Assembly: GCA_964476375.1 (NCBI GenBank)
Contig: CAYYZW010000300.1
Location: 1-64,000, forward strand
Origin: SAT2750 sp964476375
GTDB lineage: Bacteria > Planctomycetota > Planctomycetia > Pirellulales > Pirellulaceae
Reading direction: 5' to 3'
Length of the DNA stretch: 64,000 nucleotides
Positions 17,789 through 26,616 of this stretch are shown here, one piece after another. Under the pieces are notes generated by a model that saw nothing but the letters and a program-made list of their open reading frames with translations, ran no database searches and was not told where the DNA came from. Position 1 is the first letter of the stretch. Every line of letters starts with the position of its first letter. The position numbers and the translations under genes are program-made.

Positions 17789-20578
17789 ATGATGAACCAA
17801 CGCAATCTCAAGCAGGATCTGTTTGCACTCCTTGTGTGCGCAGTGACTATTTTCCTGACGGTCTCCCTGCTGAGCTACAACCCGGCTGACGCGGTAGGGA
17901 ACCTGGTTGCCCCGTTGGACACGGTCTACCAGCCGGACGTGCTGGTATTGCCGGAAACGGGCCAGGTCAGCAATGCCTGTGGCCGCCTGGGCGCTGCCGT
18001 GGCGGACCTGCTCTACACCTTTCTTGGCTACGGGGCCTTTTACTTCGTTGCCTCGCTGGCGGTGCTGGCTGTTGTCTTGTTGCGGCGTCTGCGAGTGGAA
18101 TGGCCGGCGTTGCGGTGTGCAGGCTGGCTGGTTTCGTTGACCGGCATCACTGCCCTGCTCACGCTTGTTGCACCGCTCTGGACACCGGGTCCGGTGATGG
18201 GCCCCGGCGGTATCCTGGGTGCCCTGGGCTGTGCCATGTTAAGAAGTTATTTTGCCACCACCGGCGGTATTATCCTTGCCGGGAGCCTGGCGTTCGGGGG
18301 TATTCTCCTGACCACGGACTACATGCTGTTTCGTTTTGTGGGCTTTTTCTACCGCATCGGACGGGGAATCATCCTGGGAATCCTGCGACTTCTCCTGGGA
18401 CGCTCCCAATCGACGACCGACTTCCTGGAGCAGGACTGTGTGGTCGGGGGATTTGAAGAGGAACTGGAAGATGACGAGATGATGCCGGTTGTCGTACGCG
18501 GCACGCGAGTTCCCCTTTCCGGGGAAGAGTACGAGGACGTGGATGAGGAGGACGACTGGGAAGAGGAATGGCAGCACGAGCCGGTGTCTCCCCCGCATCG
18601 TCAACGCAGCAAGGAGCCTCATTTTGAGGTCAGTACTCCCACCGCCTCCTCGGATGAACGTGAGCGGATGATGGCCAGGCTCGACAGGGTCAGCCAGAAC
18701 GATGACCACGAGGACTACGAATTACCGGGGGTCAATATCCTCTGGGATCGCGAACCGGTCGATTTCGAAGACCAGGCCAAGGAAGTTCGCCGCAAGGCAC
18801 ACATTCTGGAACGGACGTTTTCCGAGTTCGGTTTCCAGGTCAAGGTGGTGGAGATCGTCACCGGCCCGGTTCTTGCCTGTTATGAGGTAGAACTGGAAGC
18901 CGGCTTGCGGCTCTCGCGGATCACCGGACTGGGGGATGATCTGGCAATCGCCCTGCGGGTTCCCACGGTTCGTGTGGTCGCCCCAATTCCAGGAAAGAAC
19001 ACGGTTGGGATCGAGGTTCCAAACAACCATCAGCAGCTGGTCCGTTTGCGGGAGGTGATCGAGGATTCGACCGAGAAGGTCAAGGACATGCGGATCCCGA
19101 TTTTCATTGGCAAGGATGTTTCCGGTTCCCCCCTGACGGTGGACCTGACCAGCCTGCCCCATCTCTTGATCGCCGGTCGTACCGGGAGCGGAAAGAGCGT
19201 CTGCTTGCACGCCATGATCGCCTCGATCCTGATGACACGATCCCCGGAGGATGTCCGGCTGCTGATGATCGATCCGAAAATGGTCGAGCTGAGTGGCTAT
19301 GGACGCCTTCCCCACCTGATGCACCCGGTCGTGACGGACATGAAGAAGGCCGAGGCGATTCTGGCCTGGGCGGTGGAGAAGATGGAAGAGCGTTACTCGT
19401 TGCTGGCCCGTGCCGGAGTGCGGCATATTACCAGCTACAACCAGCTTGGCGAGAAGGAGATTACCAGGCGACTGGCGCCGGAGAGTGAGGAGGAGTGCCA
19501 GAATATCCCCTTCAAGATTCCCTTCGTGGTGATCGTGGCCGATGAACTGGCCGACCTGATGATGACCGGGGGAAAAGAAATTGAACAGCACATTATCCGC
19601 CTCGCGCAGAAGAGTCGTGCGGTTGGGATCCATCTTATCCTGGCAACTCAGAAACCGACGGTCGATGTGATTACCGGCCTGATCAAGTCAAACCTCCCGG
19701 CGCGGCTTGCCTTCCAGGTTGCCAGTCGGACCGATAGCCGTGTCGTACTGGATGAGCAAGGTGCGGAACGGTTGCTGGGCAACGGGGACCTTCTCTTTCT
19801 CTGGCCCGGGACCAGCACCATGTTGCGTGCCCAGGGAACCTACCTTGACGACGATGAAATAAATGCCCTGGTCGACGAGGTGAGCACCGACAGTTTGCAG
19901 TTTGACCAGGAGTTGATCGAGTTGAAGGTGGCCGGGAATGACGGGCCGGATGCAGATCGCCTGCGCAACCGCGATGAACTGTATGAGAGTGCCATCGAGG
20001 TGGTTGTCAGAGAACGCCGGGGCAGCTTGTCACTGTTGCAACGGACCCTTGGTATCGGCTATGGCCGCGCGGCTCGCCTGGTTGACTTCATGGCAGAGGA
20101 TGGGATCGTGGGGGACTACAACGGTTCAAAATCTCGTGAGGTCCTCCTGACGATGGAGGAATGGGAGGCGTTGCGTCTTGGTGAGCCGCAGTCGGATGTC
20201 CCTGAAAAGCCCCCGGCCCCTGTCGCCCGCGAGCGACAAGTGGTACGGCCAAAACGTGCTGCGGCCCCTGTGGAAAAACGTGCGAGGACGTCGACAGCCA
20301 TCGTGGATGATACCAGCCCGGAATCAAGCGTTGCCGTGGTGACTGCCGGGCGTCGTATCGAGGCTCCTGCGGAGGAAGTCTTGGAAGAGGATGTCTGGAA
20401 AGAAGAACTAGTTGAGGATTTTGACCAGCATGAGGCTGAAACGTCCTGGGTCGCGGACGTGCAACAGACAGAAGAAGAGCAGGCTGGGTCGGGACCGGTG
20501 GGCGGTTCTCTGGCTGGTGACCAGGAGGACGACTGGGAGGATGACTGGGATGAGGATGAACTGGATACCGCCCGTTAG
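17789..20578 (+). CDS. ftsK: DNA translocase FtsK/SpoIIIE
   Basis: A 929-residue septal DNA pump for chromosome segregation and dimer resolution. N-terminal membrane segments (about 10-210; four to five hydrophobic stretches) are followed by an acidic linker (about 220-310). The motor has the beta domain (NILWDREPVDFEDQAKEVRR onward), Walker A GRTGSGKS near residue 463, the MIDPKMVELS segment and Walker B VVIVADELADLMM. The winged-helix gamma domain (LLQRTLGIGYGRAARLVDFM, about 752-790) should read KOPS-like polarity sites. The last about 130 residues are an unusual acidic, low-complexity tail ending EDDWEDDWDEDELDTAR, probably disordered. A second ATG immediately follows the first. Confidence 0.97.
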   Translation: MMNQRNLKQDLFALLVCAVTIFLTVSLLSYNPADAVGNLVAPLDTVYQPDVLVLPETGQVSNACGRLGAAVADLLYTFLGYGAFYFVASLAVLAVVLLRRLRVEWPALRCAGWLVSLTGITALLTLVAPLWTPGPVMGPGGILGALGCAMLRSYFATTGGIILAGSLAFGGILLTTDYMLFRFVGFFYRIGRGIILGILRLLLGRSQSTTDFLEQDCVVGGFEEELEDDEMMPVVVRGTRVPLSGEEYEDVDEEDDWEEEWQHEPVSPPHRQRSKEPHFEVSTPTASSDERERMMARLDRVSQNDDHEDYELPGVNILWDREPVDFEDQAKEVRRKAHILERTFSEFGFQVKVVEIVTGPVLACYEVELEAGLRLSRITGLGDDLAIALRVPTVRVVAPIPGKNTVGIEVPNNHQQLVRLREVIEDSTEKVKDMRIPIFIGKDVSGSPLTVDLTSLPHLLIAGRTGSGKSVCLHAMIASILMTRSPEDVRLLMIDPKMVELSGYGRLPHLMHPVVTDMKKAEAILAWAVEKMEERYSLLARAGVRHITSYNQLGEKEITRRLAPESEEECQNIPFKIPFVVIVADELADLMMTGGKEIEQHIIRLAQKSRAVGIHLILATQKPTVDVITGLIKSNLPARLAFQVASRTDSRVVLDEQGAERLLGNGDLLFLWPGTSTMLRAQGTYLDDDEINALVDEVSTDSLQFDQELIELKVAGNDGPDADRLRNRDELYESAIEVVVRERRGSLSLLQRTLGIGYGRAARLVDFMAEDGIVGDYNGSKSREVLLTMEEWEALRLGEPQSDVPEKPPAPVARERQVVRPKRAAAPVEKRARTSTAIVDDTSPESSVAVVTAGRRIEAPAEEVLEEDVWKEELVEDFDQHEAETSWVADVQQTEEEQAGSGPVGGSLAGDQEDDWEDDWDEDELDTAR

Positions 20579-20607
20579 TACGTTTTACGAATCCTCCAGG
20601 CAGATTC

Positions 20608-21057
20608 ATGATTCTTGACCAACTTTCCAATGCCGGGCTTTACCTGGGACTCCATCGGCGCCTTGCCCGGGCGTTTGACTTCCTCGTTCAGACGAATCTT
20701 GAGGACCTGGAAGATGGTCGTCACGAGATTGATGGGGACGACATCTTCGCGCTCCTCTCCCGTGATCAGGGAAAGGGGCAGGAACGAGCTCGGGTCGAGC
20801 ATCATCGTGATTACCTGGATATCCAGCACGTGATCCGGGGGGAGGATCGAATTGGCTGGATGCCGACGGCGTGTTGCCAGCGGCTGGCCAGCGATTTTCA
20901 GCCGGATGGGGACGTGGCATTTTACTATGACCGCCCGGAAAGCTGGCTGCTTGTCCCGGCAGGAAGTTTCGCAATCTTTTTCCCGGGTGATGCGCATGCA
21001 CCGCTGGGCGGTGAGGGGGCGGTTTTCAAGGCGGTCGTCAAGGTCCTGCTTCGCTGA
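20608..21057 (+). CDS. YhcH/YjgK/YiaL family protein (DUF386)
   Basis: A 149-residue single-domain cupin-like protein of the YhcH family, linked in other bacteria to sugar or sialic-acid metabolism. Visible family features are the HHRDYLDIQHVIRGEDRIGW segment (family E-x-H-x-x-x-x-D-I-Q core, with H in place of the usual first residue), DVAFYYD, and the metal-ligand motif FFPGDAHAP followed by the lysine of KAVVKV. It lies 30 bases after ftsK, possibly in the same transcript. The substrate is unknown. Confidence 0.85.
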   Translation: MILDQLSNAGLYLGLHRRLARAFDFLVQTNLEDLEDGRHEIDGDDIFALLSRDQGKGQERARVEHHRDYLDIQHVIRGEDRIGWMPTACCQRLASDFQPDGDVAFYYDRPESWLLVPAGSFAIFFPGDAHAPLGGEGAVFKAVVKVLLR

Positions 21058-21075
21058 CCCCCAATGGTGCCTGCG

Positions 21076-21104
21076 TTGACATCCCCCAGAAGCAGGTTTA
21101 TCGT
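21076..21104 (+). promoter_or_regulatory. Sigma70-type promoter of the cimA leader
   Basis: A perfect -35 TTGACA (21076-21081) is followed after 17 bases by TATCGT (21099-21104). Transcription would begin near 21111, about 56 bases before the leader peptide and about 235 before cimA. It starts just after the yhcH-like stop, supporting a separate transcript for cimA-valS. Confidence 0.6.
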
Positions 21105-21166
21105 AGAAGTTCTCCCGGAATTTGTCCTCTTGTGGATTTTTCTCAGGAAACGACAGGCTGGAAAAC

Positions 21167-21229
21167 ATGATGATGGTAATCTGTCCAGTTATTGATCTTA
21201 TTCATCCCATTATTCCCGGGAGGGTTTAA
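21167..21229 (+). CDS. Ile/Val-rich leader peptide for attenuation of cimA-valS
   Basis: A 20-codon open frame encoding MMMVICPVIDLIHPIIPGRV. It holds five Ile codons (21179, 21191, 21200, 21209, 21212), three Val and one Leu, a composition like enterobacterial ilv leader peptides. Three successive ATGs could start it; a weak GGA lies just upstream. The stop codon (21227-21229) falls inside the 5' arm of a predicted antiterminator. The next gene makes the isoleucine precursor citramalate and the one after is valyl-tRNA synthetase. The peptide is a sensor of charged Ile/Val tRNA by inference; the frame itself is seen directly. Confidence 0.65.
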   Translation: MMMVICPVIDLIHPIIPGRV

Positions 21230-21271
21230 GGGCAGCAATCCACATTGTGAATGAAAGCAGCCCTGGAACCT
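21222..21271 (+). promoter_or_regulatory. Antiterminator stem of the cimA attenuator
   Basis: 21222-21233 can pair with 21260-21271 over 12 positions (eight Watson-Crick before one A-G mismatch is counted out, plus three at the far end including G-U wobbles), leaving a 26-base loop. The 3' arm shares 21269-21271 with the terminator stem, so the two structures exclude each other. A ribosome at the leader stop codon would cover the 5' arm and favour the terminator. Confidence 0.55.
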
Positions 21272-21294
21272 GAAAGTGGTTTCAGGGTTTTTTT
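21269..21294 (+). terminator. Attenuator terminator upstream of cimA
   Basis: A 7-bp stem (21269-21275 with 21280-21286), a GTGG loop, then G and seven T (21288-21294). It lies only 50 bases before the cimA start and downstream of the leader peptide, so it sits in the cimA transcript itself and not only at the end of the preceding gene. Confidence 0.8.
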
Positions 21295-21344
21295 GTGGCC
21301 TGGGCGGACTGGAAAAATCCGGCAGGGCACCAGGACGAGAACGC

Positions 21345-22925
21345 ATGAGCCGCATCCAGATTTATGACACCACGCTACGTGATGGAACCCAGGGAGAGGG
21401 GGTCAGTCTGTCCTTGCAGGACAAGCTGCAGATAGCCCAGCGGCTGGATGAAATGGGATTCGATTATATCGAGGGGGGCTACCCGCTTTCGAATGAAAAG
21501 GATGAACAGTTCTTTCAGCGGGTCCGCCAACTGGGACTGCAAAATGCCCGCCTCTGTGCTTTCGGAATGACCCGTCGCCGTGGCATGACGGCCGGCGAGG
21601 ACCCGGGAATGCAGGCACTGCTTCGCAGTGAGACTCCTGTCTGCACACTGGTTGGCAAGTCCTGGGACTTCCACGTCAGCGATGTGTTGCGAGTCTCTTC
21701 CGAGGAAAACGTGGAGATGATCCGTGACAGCGTGGCACTGCTGGTGGGGGAAGGGCGCGAGCTGATTTATGATGCAGAGCATTTCTTTGACGGCTGGAAA
21801 GCAAACCCGGAGCACGCAGAGCAGACGATCCTGGCCGCGGCCGAGGCAGGAGCCTCGCTGGTGGTGCTTTGTGATACCAATGGTGGAAGCATGCCGGAGG
21901 AGATTGCCGGGATGACCAGGACGGCTCGGGAGTTACTTGCCGCCCACGATGTGCCGGTTGGAATTCACTGCCACAATGACTGCGGACTGGGAGTCGCCAA
22001 TTCGCTGGCCGCGGTCTCCGCGGGGGCGGTCCAGGTGCAAGGAACGGTCAATGGAATCGGTGAGCGTTGTGGGAATGCAGACCTGATCTCGGTGATCGCC
22101 AACCTGGCTTACAAGTTCGATCACTATGAAGTGCTCGACGAGGAGAAACTGGAACAGTTGACCGAGTTGTCTCGTTTTGTTTACGAGATCGCCAACATGC
22201 AACTGGATCCGGGCCAGCCATTTGTCGGCAGGAGTGCTTTCGCACACAAGGGAGGTATGCATGCTCATGCCATCGCCAGGGACAGTGCATCCTATGAGCA
22301 TATGGATCCGCAGCATGTTGGCAATGAACGGCGGATCCTGGTGAGCGAGCTTTCCGGGCGAAGTAATATCCAGGCGCTAACCAGTGGGATGGACCTGAAC
22401 GACGATTCGGAGCTGATGAAGTCGATTCTGGAACAGGTGGTGATGATGGAGAACCAGGGCTACCAGTTCGAGGCCGCCCGGGCCTCCTTTGACCTCCTGG
22501 TCCAGCGTTGTGCCGGCCGTTTTCAACAGCATTTTGAACAGATCAAGTATCATGTGGAAGTGGATGCGGATCCGGCCCGCGATGTGGTGACCGAAGCGAC
22601 TGTCAAGATCCATGTTGCAGGCAGTGAGCGGCATGAGGTGGCCGAGGGAGATGGCCCGGTCAATGCCCTCGATGCCGCCCTTCGCAAAGCACTCAACGGT
22701 ACTTTTCCAGGATTGCGAGAGATGCGATTAGTCGACTACAAGGTGCGTGTCGTCAATTCAGAAGCGGGGACTGCAGCCCGCACCCGGGTTTTCGTCGAAA
22801 GTGCCGACCGGGAGGAAGCCTGGTCCACGGTGGGTGTCAGTGAGAATATCATCGAGGCCAGCTGGATAGCGCTGGTGGACGCCGTGGAATACAAACTGTA
22901 CAAGGACGACCCGATCAAGGCTTAG
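21345..22925 (+). CDS. cimA: (R)-citramalate synthase
   Basis: CimA condenses pyruvate and acetyl-CoA to citramalate, the threonine-independent entry to isoleucine. The ATG at 21345 (MSRIQIYDTTLRDGTQGEG) has AGGA nine bases upstream; the open frame runs 23 codons further upstream through the terminator, which rules that extension out. The HMGL-like barrel shows RDGTQGEGVSLS and the metal site GIHCHNDCGLGVANS. The C-terminal LeuA-type regulatory domain (about 405-520, starting VTEATVKIHVAG) would bind isoleucine. 526 residues. It is followed 15 bases later by valS. CimA and 2-isopropylmalate synthase are related; the length and N-terminus favour CimA. Confidence 0.9.
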   Translation: MSRIQIYDTTLRDGTQGEGVSLSLQDKLQIAQRLDEMGFDYIEGGYPLSNEKDEQFFQRVRQLGLQNARLCAFGMTRRRGMTAGEDPGMQALLRSETPVCTLVGKSWDFHVSDVLRVSSEENVEMIRDSVALLVGEGRELIYDAEHFFDGWKANPEHAEQTILAAAEAGASLVVLCDTNGGSMPEEIAGMTRTARELLAAHDVPVGIHCHNDCGLGVANSLAAVSAGAVQVQGTVNGIGERCGNADLISVIANLAYKFDHYEVLDEEKLEQLTELSRFVYEIANMQLDPGQPFVGRSAFAHKGGMHAHAIARDSASYEHMDPQHVGNERRILVSELSGRSNIQALTSGMDLNDDSELMKSILEQVVMMENQGYQFEAARASFDLLVQRCAGRFQQHFEQIKYHVEVDADPARDVVTEATVKIHVAGSERHEVAEGDGPVNALDAALRKALNGTFPGLREMRLVDYKVRVVNSEAGTAARTRVFVESADREEAWSTVGVSENIIEASWIALVDAVEYKLYKDDPIKA

Positions 22926-22940
22926 GGGGTAGGAGTTAGG

Positions 22941-25900
22941 ATGACGAGCAGCTTCTCAGCCAGTGACTTGCCAAAGCGTTTTGATTATGGCGAGGCCCAA
23001 AAGCGAATCTATGCAAGCTGGGAAGAGAGGCAGCTCTTTGCTGCCCATGCCGGCAGTGGGCGGGAGCCGTTCACGATCGTTATCCCACCTCCGAATGTGA
23101 CCGGTGCATTGCACCTGGGACATGCACTGAATAATACCCTCCAGGACATTCTCATTCGCATGAAGCGGATGCAGGGGTACGAGACTCTCTGGATGCCCGG
23201 TACGGATCATGCCGGGATTGCCACGCAGGCCGTGGTGGAACGGCGGCTCAAGGAAGAAGAACAGAAGACCCGCCATGACCTGGGTCGCGAGGCGCTGGTA
23301 GAGAGGATCTGGAAGTGGAAGGACCAGTACGAGGAGCGGATTATCTCCCAGCTGAAACAGATGGGCTGCAGCTGCGATTGGCAGCGAACCCGCTTTACTC
23401 TGGATGACACCTGTGCCCGTGCCGTGCGGACCACGTTTTTTGACCTTTTCCAGAAACAGTTGATTTACCGGGGCAAGCGGCTGGTTAACTGGGATTCCTT
23501 CCTGCAGACGGCTGTCAGTGACGATGAGGTATTCCATCAATTGGTGGAAGGTCATTTCTGGCACTTCCGTTACCCGGTGATCGACCCGCAACCGGGGGAA
23601 CCTGAACACGTGACGGTGGCGACGACGCGCCCGGAGACGATGCTTGGAGACACCGCCGTGGCGGTTCACCCGGATCCTGCCGCCGCACTGGATCGACTGG
23701 AGAAGGAACTTCTTCAGCGCCGTGCCACAGCGACGGACCGGGAACAGGCGACGGTGGACCTGCAACTGGAGAATGTTCGCCAGCGCCGCGAACAGATGCT
23801 TCCCGCCCTGGAGCAGCTCCGCGACATGGCCAACGACGGACGCCAGGTCATGCTTCCCCTGATGCAGCGGCCGATACCGCTTGTTACCGATGAGTGGGCC
23901 AAGCCGGAACTGGGGAGCGGGTGTGTGAAGATCACGCCCGCCCATGACGTCAATGATTACGATGTCGGCCAGCGACAGCAGCTTCCGATGATCAACATCC
24001 TCTCGGTGGATGGTTGCTTGAATGCCAACGCGGGCCCCTACCAGGGGCTGACGACGGAAGAGGCCCGTGAAAAGGTGGTCATGGACCTGGAGCAGCAGGG
24101 GTTCCTGGCAGAGGTTGAGGACCGGGAGATTGACCTGGCACACTCGGATCGAAGCAAGACACCGATCGAACCGCTCCTGGCTGACCAGTGGTTCGTGAAA
24201 ATGGATCAGCTGGCCCAGCTGGCGATGGATGCCGTGACCGACAGGCGGGTGCAGATCTTTCCGGAGCGATACGCCAAGGGGTACCTGGACTGGCTTGGAG
24301 AGAAACGGGACTGGCCGGTGAGTCGGCAACTCTGGTGGGGGCACCGAATTCCAATCTGGTCACGAGATTGTGCGGATGAAAAAGAACTGCAGGATCTCCA
24401 GGCCTGGCTTGCCGAGGTGCCCGGAGAGCTCGCTGTCCAGCTGGAATTGACCAGCGAGAAAAACGAGCTGACGCGTGTCTCCGACCTTTCCGAGGAGGTC
24501 GCGCACGTTTATGCCTCCGTCCATGTCTGCCTCTGTGATGACCACCAACAGCACCAGCAGCAGCTTTCCGAAAACGGGTTCATCCAGGAAGAGGATGTGC
24601 TTGATACCTGGTTCAGTTCCGCGCTCTGGCCCCATAGCACGCTGGGATGGCCAGAGCCGAACGAGGCACTGGAGACCTTCTATCCCACCAGCACGCTAAT
24701 CACCAGCCGTGACATTATCACGCTCTGGGTAGCCCGCATGGTTCTGATGGGCCTGAACAACATGGGCGAGATACCGTTTCGCGAGGTTTTTATCCATCCC
24801 AAGATTCTCGACGGCTATGGCGAAACCATGTCCAAGTCGAAGGGGAACGGGGTGGATCCGATCGATGTGATCGAGAAGTTCGGTGCCGACGCACTGCGAT
24901 TTGGCCTCGCTTACCTGACCACCGAGACGCAGGATGTGAGAATGGCGGTGCAGCTGGAATGCCCGCATTGCCAGCAGCTGGTGGATCAGACACGTGATAA
25001 CCGGGAACTTCCGCGAATTGAATGTAGCAGTTGCCGGCAGGCATTCTCCACGCAATGGGCTCGCTTGGAGGAAGACCAGGCTCTGCCGCGTGGAGCCGTG
25101 GTCAGTGAACGATTTGAATTTGCCCGGAATTTCTGCAACAAGCTTTGGAATGCATCCCGGTTCGTCTTCATCAACCTGGAAGGTTACGAGCCGGCTGCGG
25201 TAGCCGAGGAGGAACTGGCATTTGAGGATCGCTGGTTGTTGAGCCGCCTGGCGACCGTCAGCAGCCAGGTGACCAGCGCCCTGGAGGGATACCGGTTTGC
25301 CGAGGCCTCACGGATCCTCTATGACTTTGCCTGGGATGAGTTCTGTAGCTTTTACGTGGAAATGGCGAAGTCCCGTTTCCAGGACGACCAGGCGGCGCCG
25401 ATCGCCCGGCGGGTACTGGCGCATGCCCTCGACCAGTTGCTTCGCCTGCTGCATCCGGTGATCCCTTTTATTACCGAGGGGGTGTGGGAATTACTCTCGC
25501 AGGCGGCGCCGCAACGGGGCCTGGCCGAGCCACTGGAGCCGACCGGATCGATCATGACCGCGCCCTGGCCCGTTCCGGATCCTGCCCACCAGGATCCTGT
25601 CATCGAGCAGCAGTTTTCGCTCTTCCAGCAGGTCCTGGGGGCGGTTCGTGAAATTCGTAGTCGACAGGGTATCAGCCCCCGTGAATCGATCGAGTTCTCG
25701 GTTCGCTGCAGCGAGGAGACAGTCGAGCTGCTGAAGCCCATGGAAGCTTTCTTTGGGTCCATGGCCGGAGCCTCCGCGGTTGGCTGGGGCCCCGAGGTCA
25801 TCGAGCCGGAAAACAATGCCACCGTGAGAGTTCAGCAGGTGGAAGTTTTCGTGGACCTGAAGGACTTGATCGATGTCGATGCCGAGATCGAGAGAAACCA

Positions 25901-26081
25901 GAAGCTCAGGGAACGACTGGAAAACCAGATTGCGGGCAAGGAGAAGAAACTCTCCAACGAGCAATTCGTCGATCGTGCGCCGGCAGATGTGGTCCAGCGT
26001 GAACGTGACGGCCTGCAGCAACTGCAGGATGAACTGGCAGGCGTCGAAGCGGCGCTTGCCCGCCTGGATGCAGCGTCATGA
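22941..26081 (+). CDS. valS: Valyl-tRNA synthetase with two unusual insertions
   Basis: A class I synthetase charging tRNA-Val. HIGH appears as HLGH in PPNVTGALHLGH and KMSKS as TMSKSKGN. The editing domain has TTRPETMLGDTAVAVHP. The tRNA-binding C-terminus ends in the usual Val-RS coiled coil (about 970-1046). At 1046 residues it is longer than most. Extra pieces are a charged helical insertion in the editing domain (about 249-303) and a zinc-ribbon-like insertion after KMSKS (C674-x2-C677 and C695-x2-C698). GGAG and AGG lie just before the ATG. It is co-transcribed with cimA, so it falls under the same leader. Confidence 0.96.
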   Translation: MTSSFSASDLPKRFDYGEAQKRIYASWEERQLFAAHAGSGREPFTIVIPPPNVTGALHLGHALNNTLQDILIRMKRMQGYETLWMPGTDHAGIATQAVVERRLKEEEQKTRHDLGREALVERIWKWKDQYEERIISQLKQMGCSCDWQRTRFTLDDTCARAVRTTFFDLFQKQLIYRGKRLVNWDSFLQTAVSDDEVFHQLVEGHFWHFRYPVIDPQPGEPEHVTVATTRPETMLGDTAVAVHPDPAAALDRLEKELLQRRATATDREQATVDLQLENVRQRREQMLPALEQLRDMANDGRQVMLPLMQRPIPLVTDEWAKPELGSGCVKITPAHDVNDYDVGQRQQLPMINILSVDGCLNANAGPYQGLTTEEAREKVVMDLEQQGFLAEVEDREIDLAHSDRSKTPIEPLLADQWFVKMDQLAQLAMDAVTDRRVQIFPERYAKGYLDWLGEKRDWPVSRQLWWGHRIPIWSRDCADEKELQDLQAWLAEVPGELAVQLELTSEKNELTRVSDLSEEVAHVYASVHVCLCDDHQQHQQQLSENGFIQEEDVLDTWFSSALWPHSTLGWPEPNEALETFYPTSTLITSRDIITLWVARMVLMGLNNMGEIPFREVFIHPKILDGYGETMSKSKGNGVDPIDVIEKFGADALRFGLAYLTTETQDVRMAVQLECPHCQQLVDQTRDNRELPRIECSSCRQAFSTQWARLEEDQALPRGAVVSERFEFARNFCNKLWNASRFVFINLEGYEPAAVAEEELAFEDRWLLSRLATVSSQVTSALEGYRFAEASRILYDFAWDEFCSFYVEMAKSRFQDDQAAPIARRVLAHALDQLLRLLHPVIPFITEGVWELLSQAAPQRGLAEPLEPTGSIMTAPWPVPDPAHQDPVIEQQFSLFQQVLGAVREIRSRQGISPRESIEFSVRCSEETVELLKPMEAFFGSMAGASAVGWGPEVIEPENNATVRVQQVEVFVDLKDLIDVDAEIERNQKLRERLENQIAGKEKKLSNEQFVDRAPADVVQRERDGLQQLQDELAGVEAALARLDAAS

Positions 26082-26187
26082 GTGCGAGCAGTGAAGGATT
26101 TTTTTTGCTGGCCCGCATGCCATGGCGACCTATAATGTGAATGTGGAGGGACGGCTTGATAGTGGTGCCCCAGAAGGAACGGATTTC

Positions 26188-26595
26188 ATGCCCGTGCAAA
26201 TGCGATTGTCGCGGATCATCATCAGCGAGATAAATGACCACCAGGTGATTTATCTGCGTGAGGTGAATGGGGATCGTCAATTCCCGATCCTGATCGGTCT
26301 CTTTGAAGCGACCAGTATTGATCGGCGGGTGAAGTCCTATACGGCACCCCGGCCTCTGACCCATGACTTGATTGTCAGCATGGTTAACCAGATGGGTGGG
26401 GATCTGGACAGTGTGGTGATCACCGGACTCAGGGAGCACACTTATTATGCACTGATCCGGGTCCGCAAGGATGGCGAGTTGATTGAAATTGACTCGCGTC
26501 CCTCCGATGCAATTGCGATTGCCGTGACCTGTGAGCCCAATCTGCCGATCTGGGTTTCGGAGCAGGTCCTGGAAGAAGTGATTGGCAGCATTTAA
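26188..26595 (+). CDS. Bifunctional nuclease family protein (DUF151)
   Basis: A 135-residue protein of the BFN/DUF151 family, a small fold known from plants and bacteria, reported to have DNase/RNase activity in plants. The characteristic core is present: RQFPILIGLFEATSI, RPLTHDLIVSMV, and the C-terminal DSRPSDAIAIAV. The ATG at 26188 has GAAGGA nine bases upstream; an in-frame ATG at 26122 lacks such a site. It follows valS by about 106 bases on the same strand and converges with lysC. Confidence 0.85.
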   Translation: MPVQMRLSRIIISEINDHQVIYLREVNGDRQFPILIGLFEATSIDRRVKSYTAPRPLTHDLIVSMVNQMGGDLDSVVITGLREHTYYALIRVRKDGELIEIDSRPSDAIAIAVTCEPNLPIWVSEQVLEEVIGSI

Positions 26596-26616
26596 CAGGC
26601 TGCCTTCCAGCGCCGA

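Noticed and set aside
22956..24344. 462-codon minus-strand frame antisense to valS
   Set aside because: No recognisable domain; valS is unambiguous.
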